Assembly: GCF_002218045.2 (NCBI RefSeq)
Contig: NZ_AP018686.1
Span: forward strand, 992,001-1,056,000
DNA from: Vibrio rumoiensis
GTDB lineage: Bacteria; Pseudomonadota; Gammaproteobacteria; Enterobacterales; Vibrionaceae
Direction of reading: 5' to 3'
DNA: 64,000 bases
Shown: positions 26,884-35,626 of the stretch, one piece after another
Layout: each line of letters starts with the position of its first letter
Numbering within the stretch: the stretch's first letter is position 1
Notes under the pieces: model-generated
Told to the model about the DNA's origin: nothing
Seen by the model: only the letters and a program-made list of their open reading frames with translations
Databases searched by the model: none
Position numbers and translations under genes: made by a program

Positions 26884-28626
26884 CTAAAAAAGAAAATACC
26901 TTTGCGCCATTGGCAATACATCAGCAGGTTCACAGGTTAAAAGCTCGCCATCGGCTCTCACTTCATACGTTTGTGAATCAACTTCAATCTTGGGTTGCCA
27001 ATCGTTCAGTTTCATATCGGCTTTAGAAATGGTGCGACAGTTTTTCGCCACACCAATCAAGCTGCCTAGCCCTAATTGACCGGCAATATCTTTATCTTTA
27101 GCTAATTGAGAAACAAATAACATCGACGTGTTTTTCGACGCTTTACCATAACTGCCAAACATCGAGCGATAATGCACAGGTTGTGGGGTTGGAATAGAGG
27201 CATTCGGGTCCCCCATTGGTGCCATAGCGATCATGCCACCTTTAATAATCGCGCTTGGTTTTACGCCAAAAAAAGCGGGTTTCCAAAGCACTAAATCCGC
27301 CAATTTCCCGACTTCAATTGAGCCGACTTCGTGACCAATTCCGTGAGTAATCGCTGGGTTAATGGTGTATTTCGCGACATATCGACGCAAACGGAAGTTA
27401 TCACTTGGGGCTTCATGGCCAAACTTTTCAGTTTGATTATCAAACGCTTGCTGATCTTCCTTTAACGAGCCACGTTGTACTTTCATTTTATGAGCGGTTT
27501 GCCAGGTGCGCAGTATCACTTCACCGACACGGCCCATTGCTTGAGAATCTGATGAAATCATCGAAAACGCGCCCAAATCATGCAAAATATCTTCTGCGGC
27601 AATGGTTTCACGACGAATGCGCGATTCAGCAAACGCCACATCTTCGGCAATCGATGGTGATAAATGGTGGCAAACCATCAACATATCTAAATGCTCATCG
27701 ACCGTATTAATCGTGTAAGGGCGAGTTGGGTTGGTCGAAGACGGCAAAATGTTTGATTCGCCACAAGCACGAATAATATCAGGCGCGTGACCACCACCAG
27801 CCCCTTCCGTGTGATAAGTATGAATCACGCGATCGCCAATCGCTTCTAGGGTCGATTCAACAAACCCCGATTCATTTAACGTATCGGTATGGATCGCCAC
27901 TTGAATATCCGTTTGATCGGCCACGGTTAGGCACATATCAATCGAAGCTGGCGTGGTTCCCCAATCTTCATGCAATTTCAAACCAATGACCCCGGCCTCA
28001 ACTTGCTCAATAAGGCCTTCGGGTAAGCTCGCATTACCTTTTCCCAGTAACCCGAAATTCATAGGAAACTCATCTAACGCTTCTAACATACGATAGATAT
28101 TCCAAGGCCCCGGCGTACAAGTTGTCGCATTAGTGCCCGTTGCAGGACCAGTACCGCCACCAATCATAGTCGTCACACCAGAGGTCAACGCTTCTTCAAT
28201 TTGTTGCGGGCAAATATAGTGAATATGTGAGTCAATGCCACCTGCGGTAACAATCGAGCCTTCAGCAGCAATCACTTCCGTTCCGGGCCCAATGATAATA
28301 TCGACATTCGGTTGAACGTCTGGGTTACCGGCTTTACCGATGCCACAGATGCGGCCATCTTTTACACCGATATCCGCTTTGACCACACCCCAATGATCGA
28401 GAATGACCGCATTGGTTAACACAAGATCTGGCGTAAATTCAGAGGCGAGTTGACTTTGCCCCATACCATCACGAATCACCTTACCACCACCAAATTTCAC
28501 TTCATCGCCGTACACGGTGTAATCTTTTTCAACTTCCAGCCATAGCTCCGTATCTGCAAGTCGTAATCTATCGCCCGTGGTCGGCCCAAACATCTCGGCG
28601 TAGGCTCTTTTTGAAATCTTTGCCAT
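26884..28626 (-). CDS. ureC: Urease alpha (catalytic) subunit UreC
   Basis: Hydrolyses urea to ammonia and carbamate at a dinuclear nickel site. The 580 residues include nickel ligands HIHYICP, the carbamylated Lys in GLKLHEDWG, further His in HTDTLNESGF and THHTEGAGGGHAPD-type segments (here HTYHTEGAGGGHAPD), and the flap Cys in MVCHHLSP. All known catalytic residues I can check are present. It is slightly longer than the common 567-residue form. AAAGGATTAATAGC precedes the ATG. It is separated from ureB by 121 bases of repeat sequence. Confidence 0.97.
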   Translation of the reverse strand: MAKISKRAYAEMFGPTTGDRLRLADTELWLEVEKDYTVYGDEVKFGGGKVIRDGMGQSQLASEFTPDLVLTNAVILDHWGVVKADIGVKDGRICGIGKAGNPDVQPNVDIIIGPGTEVIAAEGSIVTAGGIDSHIHYICPQQIEEALTSGVTTMIGGGTGPATGTNATTCTPGPWNIYRMLEALDEFPMNFGLLGKGNASLPEGLIEQVEAGVIGLKLHEDWGTTPASIDMCLTVADQTDIQVAIHTDTLNESGFVESTLEAIGDRVIHTYHTEGAGGGHAPDIIRACGESNILPSSTNPTRPYTINTVDEHLDMLMVCHHLSPSIAEDVAFAESRIRRETIAAEDILHDLGAFSMISSDSQAMGRVGEVILRTWQTAHKMKVQRGSLKEDQQAFDNQTEKFGHEAPSDNFRLRRYVAKYTINPAITHGIGHEVGSIEVGKLADLVLWKPAFFGVKPSAIIKGGMIAMAPMGDPNASIPTPQPVHYRSMFGSYGKASKNTSMLFVSQLAKDKDIAGQLGLGSLIGVAKNCRTISKADMKLNDWQPKIEVDSQTYEVRADGELLTCEPADVLPMAQRYFLF

Positions 28627-28662
28627 GCTATTAATCCTTTATAATTTCTCAGTCAATCCTAT

Positions 28663-28740
28663 CCAAGTCATTGAGTTGACAGTGAGGCGGCAATTGAGTG
28701 AAGCCCCATGAGCATAGATTCTCTATGTGATTGGGGTGAA
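28663..28740. repeat. Dispersed palindromic repeat between ureB and ureC
   Basis: A GTTGACAGTGAGGCGGCAA segment is followed by a hairpin (28704-28718 with 28722-28736; ends CCCCA/TGGGG, inner GCATAGA/TCTATGT). The first half is closely similar to 46776-46800 upstream of allE (GTTGCAGTGAGGCGACAAG). This is a member of a family of intergenic elements that I recall from Vibrio genomes. On the ureDABC transcript the hairpin could act as an mRNA-stabilising or attenuating stem. Confidence 0.7.
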
Positions 28741-28747
28741 CGTAGGC

Positions 28748-29092
28748 TCAAGAACGCTGGATAGGACCCATGACGCGACCTTTAAAGCCATACACTTTTC
28801 GATCTCCGGCATATTCCACCAATTCAACCGTGCGAGATTGCCCAGGTTCAAAGCGAGTCGCCGTACCTGCGGGAATATTGAGTCGAAAACCTTTAGCGCT
28901 TTCTCGGTCAAAACTAAGCGCGTCATTCACTTCATAAAAATGATAATGGGAGCCAATTTGAACCGGACGATCGCCTAGGTTTTCCACTTTGATTTGAAGC
29001 GTTTTACGGCCCACATTCAGTTCAATATCCCCTTGCCCTGACACTAACTGGCCGGGGATAAATGCGTTAGGGTTAACATTACTGGTTTTCAT
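28748..29092 (-). CDS. ureB: Urease beta subunit UreB
   Basis: A structural subunit of urease, 114 residues, typical of bacterial three-chain urease. The conserved patterns PGQLVSGQGDIELN, VQIGSHYHFYEVN, LDIPAGTATRFEPG-like (here LNIPAGTATRFEPGQ) and VYGFKGRVMG are present. AAGGAGAGTTC precedes the ATG, and its gap to ureA is 9 bases, so the two are co-translated. Confidence 0.96.
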   Translation of the reverse strand: MKTSNVNPNAFIPGQLVSGQGDIELNVGRKTLQIKVENLGDRPVQIGSHYHFYEVNDALSFDRESAKGFRLNIPAGTATRFEPGQSRTVELVEYAGDRKVYGFKGRVMGPIQRS

Positions 29093-29101
29093 GAACTCTC
29101 C

Positions 29102-29404
29102 TTACACAATTGGGTCATGTACCGTGACCAGTTTGGTACCGTCGGGAAAAGTCGCTTCAACTTGCACATCAGGGATCATCGAAGGCACGCCTTCCATCAC
29201 ATCACCGGCGGATAAAATGGTTCGGCCATAATTCATTAACTCAGCCACCGTTTTACCTTCACGAGCACCTTCCAAAATGGCACTACTGATCAGCGCCACC
29301 GATTCTGGGTAATTAAGTTTTAAACCTTTGTCTTTGCGCTGCTGAGCCAACATGCCAGCACAAAAGATCAGCAATTTGTCTTTTTCTCTTGGGGTCAGTT
29401 CCAT
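29102..29404 (-). CDS. ureA: Urease gamma subunit UreA
   Basis: A structural subunit of urease. The 100 residues match the family length exactly. It shows MELTPREKDKLLIF, the middle LNYPESVALISSAILEGARE and the end ATFPDGTKLVTVHDPIV. It is the first structural gene, followed by ureB. A GAGGA site lies 10 bases before the ATG. Between it and ureD is a 141-base repeat-bearing gap. Confidence 0.96.
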   Translation of the reverse strand: MELTPREKDKLLIFCAGMLAQQRKDKGLKLNYPESVALISSAILEGAREGKTVAELMNYGRTILSAGDVMEGVPSMIPDVQVEATFPDGTKLVTVHDPIV

Positions 29405-29545
29405 CTACATTCGATCCTCGGGTCTCGGGCACTTCGTTTGTCGTCTCTCGAAATGCGCATTTAACTCATTAGTATTGATCTGGTTATCTTTTTCGTAATA
29501 CGAGCAGCAAAGCGCCCTAGTCGCGCAGCGAGCCGAGTAACGGAC
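29405..29545. repeat. Degenerate repeat element in the ureD-ureA gap
   Basis: This gap has CTCG-rich degenerate repeats at about 29414-29450 (GGTCTCGGG, GTCTCTCGAA) followed about 50 bases later by ACGAGCAGCAAAGCGCCCTAG. The order and spacing match the fresher element at 26753-26874 (7-bp array, then ACGAGAGCGAAGCGTCCTAG). I read it as an older copy of the same composite element. No gene is present here. Confidence 0.55.
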
Positions 29546-30436
29546 TTAAGTTGCCCAAATTCTTGGTGGTTCAGGCACATAACCAAACCATTGATGGCGG
29601 AATTGTTGCCAAATTAATGCGAAAGCTTCCAACATCGGTTCGGTCCATTTACCTAACGCTCGAACCACAATTAGCTGCTCAATTTGCGTCGCCCCAATCA
29701 CAAGCTCGTTGTGAGATGTAAAATCACGAAGCAAGTCCTGTACCATTTCAAGGTCATCAGCGGTGCGAGCTGTAATAAAGAAGCTCCCCATCATGGGGAA
29801 GCCCTGTAAGCCACTGTTTAATATTGATTTATCTCCTCCGAGCAATTGCACGTTTTCAGTGAGAATATTCTTACCATCAACAAAAACTTGCGTCTTACCC
29901 CACACTTTTCCAGACTCGAAGCACTCATTTAGTGCAGGGCGACCAAAACAGTGCATTTCCCATCCCATAAATAGTGCATCGGATTCCAAGTGAATTTCAG
30001 TGTCGATTCTCACCTGCCCAGTGGGAAAGAAAATATTCTCCTGCGGTAGCCATTCCAGACAACTTCCTGACTTGGCGGTTAAGATTTGTTTTTGACGAGC
30101 GATCTTGCCTTCTGAGCGATAAAATTTGGTCGCCCCTGGAGTCGTCACTAAGGCATGTGCACCGCAGTGAGTCGTCGCATGAATGAGTAACTCATCTCCT
30201 CCCACAACCCCACCCGGCGGGTGTAGCAGGTAGGTATGGCATACATCCCCTTCTGGATATAATGGCCTTTGAATCGCAAGCGGTCCAAGCTGAGTTTTAT
30301 GCCCCACCACCGTTTTATCACCACGGTCGGTAAACCCCAGTGTTAACTCGGCTTTCCAACCACCACTGTTATTCGCTGTCTTTAAACATGGTGTTTGCAT
30401 CGCTCCCACGGCATCCATTTCTTTTAGCGCTTCCAT
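29546..30436 (-). CDS. ureD: Urease accessory protein UreD (UreH)
   Basis: Scaffold protein that binds apo-urease and recruits UreF/UreG for nickel insertion. A beta-rich protein of 296 residues with the family segments GWKAELTLGFTDRGDKTVVG, YPEGDVCHTYLLHPPGGVVGGDEL, ALVTTPGATKFYRS and QENIFFPTGQV. ATG 30436 is preferred because GGAAG lies about nine bases before it; the ATG at 30451 has no ribosome site. It is the first gene of the urease operon, behind a sigma-54 type promoter. Confidence 0.94.
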   Translation of the reverse strand: MEALKEMDAVGAMQTPCLKTANNSGGWKAELTLGFTDRGDKTVVGHKTQLGPLAIQRPLYPEGDVCHTYLLHPPGGVVGGDELLIHATTHCGAHALVTTPGATKFYRSEGKIARQKQILTAKSGSCLEWLPQENIFFPTGQVRIDTEIHLESDALFMGWEMHCFGRPALNECFESGKVWGKTQVFVDGKNILTENVQLLGGDKSILNSGLQGFPMMGSFFITARTADDLEMVQDLLRDFTSHNELVIGATQIEQLIVVRALGKWTEPMLEAFALIWQQFRHQWFGYVPEPPRIWAT

Positions 30437-30475
30437 TCGTGTTACTTCCATTTATTGCTTTTCTATCATCACTAA

Positions 30476-30491
30476 AGCAATAACTATGCCG
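30476..30491 (-). promoter_or_regulatory. Sigma-54 type promoter of the urease operon
   Basis: On the minus strand the sequence reads CGGCATAGTTATTGCT. It has the invariant GG and GC with exactly ten bases between them and a full TTGCT -12 element. The -24 element is CGGCA rather than TGGCA. Transcription would start near 30465, about 30 bases before the chosen ureD ATG. Sigma-54 with NtrC control of urease is known in enterobacteria; the factor that acts here is inferred. A similar site stands before urtA. Confidence 0.7.
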
Positions 30492-30580
30492 CACCGATAT
30501 CACGATGAATAAATAGAGGCTTGCCTTAAAAATAGTCATCTATACTGAAAACAACATTTGAGACCAATAAGGAAAGAAAA

Positions 30581-30979
30581 ATGCAAGGAAGTTGCTTATG
30601 CGGCAATGTAACGCTGACAACCGAAGATAAACAAACCTTTGAAGCTTGCCATTGTGGTATGTGCCGGCGTTGGGGTGGCGGCCCTTTTATGGGGTTTCAT
30701 TGTGAAAATGGGGTAGAGATTGAAGGAGAAGAGTTTATCCAAACCTTTAAGTCATCGGATTGGGCTGAACGTGGATTTTGCAAACAATGCGGTACGCACC
30801 TTTATTACAAACTCATCCACGCCAATTTATACACGTTACCGATTGGATTATTTCAAGACGTTGAGCATTTAACCTTTAATGAACAAATCTTTATTGATAA
30901 AAAACCCGCATTTTATAGCTTTTCAGAACAAACGACTCAGCTGACAGAGCAAGAAGTTTTCGAAAAGTATGCGCCTTAA
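30581..30979 (+). CDS. GFA/CENP-V family zinc protein
   Basis: A 132-residue protein of the glutathione-dependent formaldehyde-activating enzyme (GFA/CENP-V) fold. The zinc Cys pattern is clear: GSCLCGNVTL (residues 3-12), ACHCGMCRRWGGGPF (about 27-41) and FCKQCGTHLYY (about 66-76). Most members have no proven substrate. It is divergent from ureD; AAGGAAAG before the ATG supports the start. The distance to ureD leaves room for separate promoters, and a urea link is not supported. Confidence 0.85.
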   Translation: MQGSCLCGNVTLTTEDKQTFEACHCGMCRRWGGGPFMGFHCENGVEIEGEEFIQTFKSSDWAERGFCKQCGTHLYYKLIHANLYTLPIGLFQDVEHLTFNEQIFIDKKPAFYSFSEQTTQLTEQEVFEKYAP

Positions 30980-31024
30980 AATAAACGCCAACGATAAATC
31001 AGGAAGCCGATTAATGGCAATTTT

Positions 31025-31867
31025 TCAGCTTCCTTTTCCTACGACACGATCGAGCCATCGAGAAGAAAGGACTCGACGGAGATAACCAAAAATATAGGTC
31101 GCTTTCGTGACATAATATCGAGGCTTTGGACGCTGACTATCTAGGATATTTAATAACGGCTTTAAAACCGCTTCAGGCCCAAGAGTCAGTGGTGTGGATG
31201 ATGTTTCACTACTGAGCCTAGCCAATGTTTTCTCGTAACTTTTATTATGTCGAGATCCCTCTACATCAATAAACGCTTTCACCGCGCGCAATGAGTTAGC
31301 TCTGAACTGACTCACAATAGGCCCAGGTTCAATTAAGCTCACTGAAATATTAGTATTCATTAATTCCAAGCGTAGTGCGTCAGTATAACCTTCCAAAGCA
31401 AACTTACTGGCTACATAGGCGCCGCGATATTTCATTGCCACCAAGCCTAACACTGAACTGTTTTGTACAATCTTTCCATTACCTTGCTCTAACATAATTG
31501 GCAGCACAGCGCGCGTTAATTCATGCAAGCCAAATAGATTGGTTTCAAACTGTGCCCGCAACGCATCGGTCGGTAAGTCTTCAATGGCACCACCTTGTCC
31601 ATAAGCTGCATTGTTAAATAAAACATCCAGCCTACCGCCAGTGATGGCTAAGGTTTCTTGTAATCCACTTTGAATAGAATCTGATTTGGTCACATCAAGC
31701 AACACACAATGTAAACCTTGAGATCGTAATTGAGTGACATCGTCTGGGTTTCGACAGCTAGCGATCACTAAATAGCCCAATAAATGCAATTGTTCCGCGC
31801 AATAACGGCCGATACCGGTGCTACAACCCGTGATTAAAATGGTTGGTTTCAACTTGTGGTTTTCCAT
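31025..31867 (-). CDS. Short-chain dehydrogenase/reductase
   Basis: An NAD(P)-dependent oxidoreductase of the classical SDR family, 280 residues. The Rossmann motif is TGCSTGIGRYCAEQL (about residues 11-25), then NNAAYGQGG (NNAG-type), catalytic Ser in NSSVLG and YVASKFALEG with the YxxxK pair. The C terminus is longer than in simple SDRs and basic. The substrate is unknown. ATG 31867 is chosen because it opens the Rossmann fold. A longer frame reading from 31939 adds a hydrophobic leader with no homology that I recognise. Confidence 0.85.
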   Translation of the reverse strand: MENHKLKPTILITGCSTGIGRYCAEQLHLLGYLVIASCRNPDDVTQLRSQGLHCVLLDVTKSDSIQSGLQETLAITGGRLDVLFNNAAYGQGGAIEDLPTDALRAQFETNLFGLHELTRAVLPIMLEQGNGKIVQNSSVLGLVAMKYRGAYVASKFALEGYTDALRLELMNTNISVSLIEPGPIVSQFRANSLRAVKAFIDVEGSRHNKSYEKTLARLSSETSSTPLTLGPEAVLKPLLNILDSQRPKPRYYVTKATYIFGYLRRVLSSRWLDRVVGKGS

Positions 31868-31981
31868 CGTAAATAAGATTCCAATAAAGCTGATGCTAAC
31901 AAAAATCCCCCAGTGAAGATATTGATAGCGACACTTCACTGGGGGATAGCGTTAAAATTCAACGAACATAGATTGGCAGCG

Positions 31982-32338
31982 TTAACGCCCTTCCGACCAC
32001 ACGGCAAACTCATTACCACTCGGCTCTTCAAAATGAAAACGACAACCACCGGGAAACTCAAAAATAGGCTTGATAATCGTGCCACCATGTTCGGCCACTT
32101 TATTAAAGGTTGCTTCAATATCTTGGCTATAAAAAACTAATAAAGCAGCACCATTGCGGGGTTTGCTCGACAGCGGAGCATGATAAAAGCCGCCATCTAA
32201 CCCTTGATTAGAAAAGGCCATATAATCTGAGCCATAATCAACAAACGCCCAACCAAACACTGCCTGAAAAAACGCCTTGGTTGCCGCTAAATCTTTAGCC
32301 GCAAATTCGACATAATTTAACTTTTCATGTTGATTCAT
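31982..32338 (-). CDS. VOC (glyoxalase/bleomycin resistance-fold) protein
   Basis: A 118-residue protein of the vicinal oxygen chelate superfamily. The N-terminal KLNYVEFAAKDLAATKAFFQ and C-terminal FPGGCRFHFEEPSGNEFAVWS patterns are typical, with metal-ligand-type residues in the first and last strands. It could be a dioxygenase-, glyoxalase- or resistance-type protein; the substrate is not readable. ATG 32338 follows a TAGGG site. A TTG one codon upstream is also in frame. Confidence 0.8.
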   Translation of the reverse strand: MNQHEKLNYVEFAAKDLAATKAFFQAVFGWAFVDYGSDYMAFSNQGLDGGFYHAPLSSKPRNGAALLVFYSQDIEATFNKVAEHGGTIIKPIFEFPGGCRFHFEEPSGNEFAVWSEGR

Positions 32339-32391
32339 CAAAACCCTACCCTTGTTTTTTTAAGCTAAAAGAAAAGCCATAAGACGAAAGA

Positions 32392-32580
32392 TTAATAACA
32401 AATAATACTGCCACTGGCCATTTCATAACTTTTTTGCCCCGAAGCTGCACAATCGCTGGTTGTTTGGGCTTTTTCGCTCGTGGATTGCGAACTGGAATTA
32501 GAATCTGAACCGGTACTCGCACAGCCAATCAATAACAACCCACAAATCAACGCGGCATAAAATGCTTTTTTCGTCGCCAT
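32392..32580 (-). CDS. Small lipoprotein
   Basis: A 62-residue predicted lipoprotein with signal peptide MATKKAFYAALICGLLLIGC, lipobox LIGC with acylated Cys20, then a Ser/Thr-rich linker and a short tail with two Cys (DCAAS, IICY) that may form a disulfide. No function is known to me. A good ribosome site (AAGGGAAG) precedes the ATG, and the frame ends before the VOC gene by about 50 bases. Confidence 0.75.
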   Translation of the reverse strand: MATKKAFYAALICGLLLIGCASTGSDSNSSSQSTSEKAQTTSDCAASGQKSYEMASGSIICY

Positions 32581-32794
32581 AACACTTCCCTTCTCGAATT
32601 TTTATTTTACTCAGTGCTTTCAGAAAAATGCACCCATGTATTTCTATCTATTGAAAATGACAATATCACTTCTATTGATTATTTTCGGTCATGAACCCGT
32701 CAATTAAGTTTAGTTAGTCATAATGGCTTTACAATAAAGAATAAAACATCAATGAGTTATATGAGAACTGGGCTTTCCTTTGCACATAAAAAAA
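32581..32794. other. Intergenic region without a gene
   Basis: AT-rich region between the lipoprotein start and the mscS terminator. I see no open frame with a ribosome site. It must contain the lipoprotein promoter on the minus strand. Confidence 0.4.
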
Positions 32795-32829
32795 TTGGCC
32801 TCTAAATCCACATAAGATTTAGAGGCCAA
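32795..32829. terminator. Strong bidirectional-looking terminator after mscS
   Basis: A 14-bp perfect stem (32795-32808 with 32816-32829) with a 7-base loop, flanked by A runs on one side and T's on the minus strand. It lies about 60 bases beyond the mscS stop. Confidence 0.93.
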
Positions 32830-32890
32830 TAAAAAAAGATGTCGTATCACTTAAACTATGACGCTGCCTAACCAACGACAGCGCTATTCA

Positions 32891-33757
32891 TCATGGCTTA
32901 ATATGCATATCCACTTGAGGATATGGGATTTGGATGCCTTCTTTGTCTAACTCTTCTTTTATCGCCTGCAAGGTGTCGTAGTATACTTTCCAATATTCTT
33001 CTGATTTCACCCAAGGGCGAACCGCAATATTGACCGAAGAATTCGCAAGTGCCGATACGCCAATTGTTGGGGCGGGTAAAGAAAGAATGCGCTCTTCCGA
33101 TTCAAGAACACGTGCAAGGACTTGTTTGGTCTTTTGCAGATCTGACTTGTAAGACACGCCAATTTCAAAATTAATACGGCGGATCTTATGCTTCGAAAAA
33201 TTCACGATAGGCTGAGACATCACCAAACGATTCGGTATCGCGACCATTTTATTATCGCCGGTGGTTAACACGGTATGAAAGATTTCAATCGCTTGAACGG
33301 TGCCAGAAACCTTACCAACTTCAATAAAATCTTTGCTTTTAAAAGGGCGAAAGATCACGATTAATACACCAGATGCAAAATTAGAAAGCGACCCTTTTAA
33401 CGCTAACCCAACCGCAAGGCTGGCAGAAGCGAGTACAGCGATCACCGCCGCCATTTCAACGCCCATGGTATTTAATGCAGCAATAAACACCATCACCAGC
33501 AAAGCATAACGAACAAGGCTACCAATAAATTGAACGACGGTAGAATCAACACGTTTTGTTTCCAGTAAATTCACCACACCTTTGTGGATAAATTTAACTA
33601 AAAAACTGCCCACGAATAGGATGCAAAGCGCTGAAAGAATATTAACCCCATATTGAACCAACAAGTCCGTATTGTCGGTTAGCCAGTTAGCGGAAACGGG
33701 TGTCGCTAAGGTACTTTGCGCGCTAGATACAGATTCAATCTTATTTTCTACAGCCAT
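32891..33757 (-). CDS. mscS: Small-conductance mechanosensitive channel MscS
   Basis: Inner-membrane channel that opens under hypo-osmotic tension to release solutes. The 288 residues match E. coli MscS (286). Three membrane helices are followed by the pore helix pattern AVIAVLASASLAVGLALKGS with Gly/Ala packing, LSNFASGVLIVIFRPFK, and a cytoplasmic beta and alpha-beta domain. ATG 33757 follows TAAGGAATC. The longer reading frame from 33835 lacks homology. It sits alone between the lipoprotein and the urea transporter. Confidence 0.92.
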   Translation of the reverse strand: MAVENKIESVSSAQSTLATPVSANWLTDNTDLLVQYGVNILSALCILFVGSFLVKFIHKGVVNLLETKRVDSTVVQFIGSLVRYALLVMVFIAALNTMGVEMAAVIAVLASASLAVGLALKGSLSNFASGVLIVIFRPFKSKDFIEVGKVSGTVQAIEIFHTVLTTGDNKMVAIPNRLVMSQPIVNFSKHKIRRINFEIGVSYKSDLQKTKQVLARVLESEERILSLPAPTIGVSALANSSVNIAVRPWVKSEEYWKVYYDTLQAIKEELDKEGIQIPYPQVDMHIKP

Positions 33758-33973
33758 AGTCGATTCCTTACATTGCAGACTATTATTGCCATCAGTGAAT
33801 GGATGCTTATCCTTGATAAGAAACTGGCCAGCCATCGGGATAAAAATACTGACGCCAACACCTTATGTCCTGCGCAATATATCTATTTTTCTTATGGCGC
33901 GAAACATTATATTTACATCTAGTAGGTATAAAATTCAATTTGCCTATTTATTATTCAAACCCTATAAAATAAA
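33758..33973. other. Intergenic region upstream of mscS
   Basis: No gene is supported here. It holds the mscS promoter on the minus strand. The urtE terminator begins at about 33974. Confidence 0.4.
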
Positions 33974-34022
33974 AAGCCCCTCAACGAATATTAGATAATT
34001 CCCAATATCGCCGGAGAGGCCT
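33974..34022 (-). terminator. Imperfect terminator after urtE
   Basis: On the minus strand an AAGGCCTC-type arm and a GAGGGGCTT arm enclose an inner stem (CGATATT...AATATTCG) and are followed by TTTTT. The stem has bulges, so it is weaker than others in this window. It lies about 45 bases past the urtE stop. Confidence 0.6.
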
Positions 34023-34064
34023 TATACCCAAGTAATTTAAGATTTAATGGTTACTTAAGAAAAG

Positions 34065-34760
34065 CTAAACCGTTAAATGCTCTTTAATCAGTTGTTCGTT
34101 CAACGCTTCCATTTGCCCTTTTGCGACCGCTTTACCTCGGTCAAGCAAACAAAAGTTATGCCCTACTTTACGGGCAAACGGCAACTTCTGCTCCACCAGC
34201 AACACAGTTAAGCCATGCTTATCATTTAAAGTTTTAATAATATCGCCAATTTCTTGAACGATATTCGGCTGAATACCTTCCGTTGGCTCATCCAAAATCA
34301 ATAAATCGGGCTCAACCACCAACGCTCGACCAATCGACAATTGCTGTTGTTGCCCCCCCGATAAATCGCCGCCTCTCCGGTGCAACATTTCCTTTAACAC
34401 GGGAAACAGTTCAAAGATAAAATCGGGGATCTTACGATCGCCTCGCTTACGAACCGGCAAACCGATCTCTAAGTTTTCTTGTACCGTTAACATAGGAAAA
34501 ATTTGGCGACCTTGTGGCACATAGCCAATACCAAGATGTGGCCGTTGCTCAGTTGAGGCTTTTTTGATGCTTTGCCCTTTAAATACAATATCGCCGCTTT
34601 TAATTGGGTTTAATCCCATAATACATTGCAGTAACGTGGTTTTACCTACCCCATTACGCCCCATCAACACGGTGCATTTGCCTTTTTCAACCTCAACATC
34701 GAGATCCCATAGGATATGACTTTCGCCATAGAATTGGTTAACGCCTTCTATTTTTAACAT
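34065..34760 (-). CDS. urtE: Urea ABC transporter ATP-binding protein UrtE
   Basis: The second ATPase of the urea importer, LivF-like. In its 231 residues Walker A is GRNGVGKTT, the signature is LSGGQQQQLSIGRAL and Walker B is LLILDEPTEGIQP. It begins MLKIEGVNQFYGESHILWDL, typical of UrtE. It forms the end of the urtABCDE operon, two bases after urtD. With UrtA binding urea in the periplasm, this is a complete high-affinity urea uptake system. Confidence 0.92.
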   Translation of the reverse strand: MLKIEGVNQFYGESHILWDLDVEVEKGKCTVLMGRNGVGKTTLLQCIMGLNPIKSGDIVFKGQSIKKASTEQRPHLGIGYVPQGRQIFPMLTVQENLEIGLPVRKRGDRKIPDFIFELFPVLKEMLHRRGGDLSGGQQQQLSIGRALVVEPDLLILDEPTEGIQPNIVQEIGDIIKTLNDKHGLTVLLVEQKLPFARKVGHNFCLLDRGKAVAKGQMEALNEQLIKEHLTV

Positions 34761-34762
34761 CC

Positions 34763-35626
34763 TTATTCTCCCAAGTAGACGCGTTTCACTTCTGCATGCG
34801 ACTGGATTTGATCCATATTACCTTCCGCTAAGACATGCCCTTGATGAAGTACCGTGACCTGATCGGCAATTGATCGCACAAACTCCATATCATGCTCCAC
34901 CACGACTACAGAGTGTTTACCCGCCAAAGATTGCAGCAATTCAGCGGTACGATCCATTTCTTGGTGAGTCATGCCGGTTACAGGTTCATCGACGAGCAAT
35001 AACTTGGGTTTTTGCATCAATAACATACCGATTTCTAGCCATTGTTTTTGACCATGAGAAAGCACACCGGCTAACAGGTTTCGACATTGTTCAAGACCAA
35101 TCAAAGATAAAACCCCGTCGATCTCATCACTTTGCTCGCCGGTTAATTTAGCGGTAAAGGTTGACCAAACCGAACGAGTCCCGGTCATGGCCAATTCCAA
35201 ATTATTCCAAACGGTTAAGCTTTCAAACACTGTCGGTTGCTGAAACTTACGCCCAACACCCGCGTTAGCGATTTGTGCTTCGGACATAGTCAACAAGTTG
35301 GTCTTTGAACCTAACCACACCTTCCCTTGATCGGGGCGCGTCTTGCCCGTAATGATGTCCATCATTGTGGTTTTTCCTGCGCCGTTTGGTCCGATGATGC
35401 ATCTTAGTTCTCCTTGTTTGATATACAGATTTAAATCGTTAATTGCTTTAAAACCGTCAAAAGAAACCGATACCCCTTCCATGTACAACATGATGTTGTG
35501 GCGAGTATCAATCAGTGGGTGGTTGACCGGTTTTAAGAAATCAAAAACTTCATCACGGCGCGTGAATTTTTCAAAGCCTTCACCGACTTTTCTGATTGGT
35601 GTGACAACCGACTCTAATGCACTCAT
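34763..35626 (-). CDS. urtD: Urea ABC transporter ATP-binding protein UrtD
   Basis: The first ATPase of the urea importer, LivG-like. The 287 residues have an N-terminal extension of about 45 residues compared with LivG, then the ABC domain with GPNGAGKTTMMDI, the signature LSHGQKQWLEIGMLL and Walker B LLLVDEPVTGMTHQE. The LSHGQKQWLEIGM signature is characteristic of UrtD. It overlaps the urtC stop by four bases and has a two-base gap to urtE. Confidence 0.93.
   Translation of the reverse strand: MSALESVVTPIRKVGEGFEKFTRRDEVFDFLKPVNHPLIDTRHNIMLYMEGVSVSFDGFKAINDLNLYIKQGELRCIIGPNGAGKTTMMDIITGKTRPDQGKVWLGSKTNLLTMSEAQIANAGVGRKFQQPTVFESLTVWNNLELAMTGTRSVWSTFTAKLTGEQSDEIDGVLSLIGLEQCRNLLAGVLSHGQKQWLEIGMLLMQKPKLLLVDEPVTGMTHQEMDRTAELLQSLAGKHSVVVVEHDMEFVRSIADQVTVLHQGHVLAEGNMDQIQSHAEVKRVYLGE

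Noticed and set aside
27405..27710. Open frame antisense to ureC
   Set aside because: It is the antisense of conserved catalytic sequence of ureC and has no ribosome site.
30581..31867. GFA and SDR genes as part of a urea or nitrogen island
   Set aside because: They have their own orientation and spacing and no known link to urea; only their place between the two operons suggests it.
34024..34045. A further copy of the dispersed repeat next to the urtE terminator
   Set aside because: Only about 20 bases resemble the family, too short to annotate as a copy, so it is mentioned only in the repeat finding.
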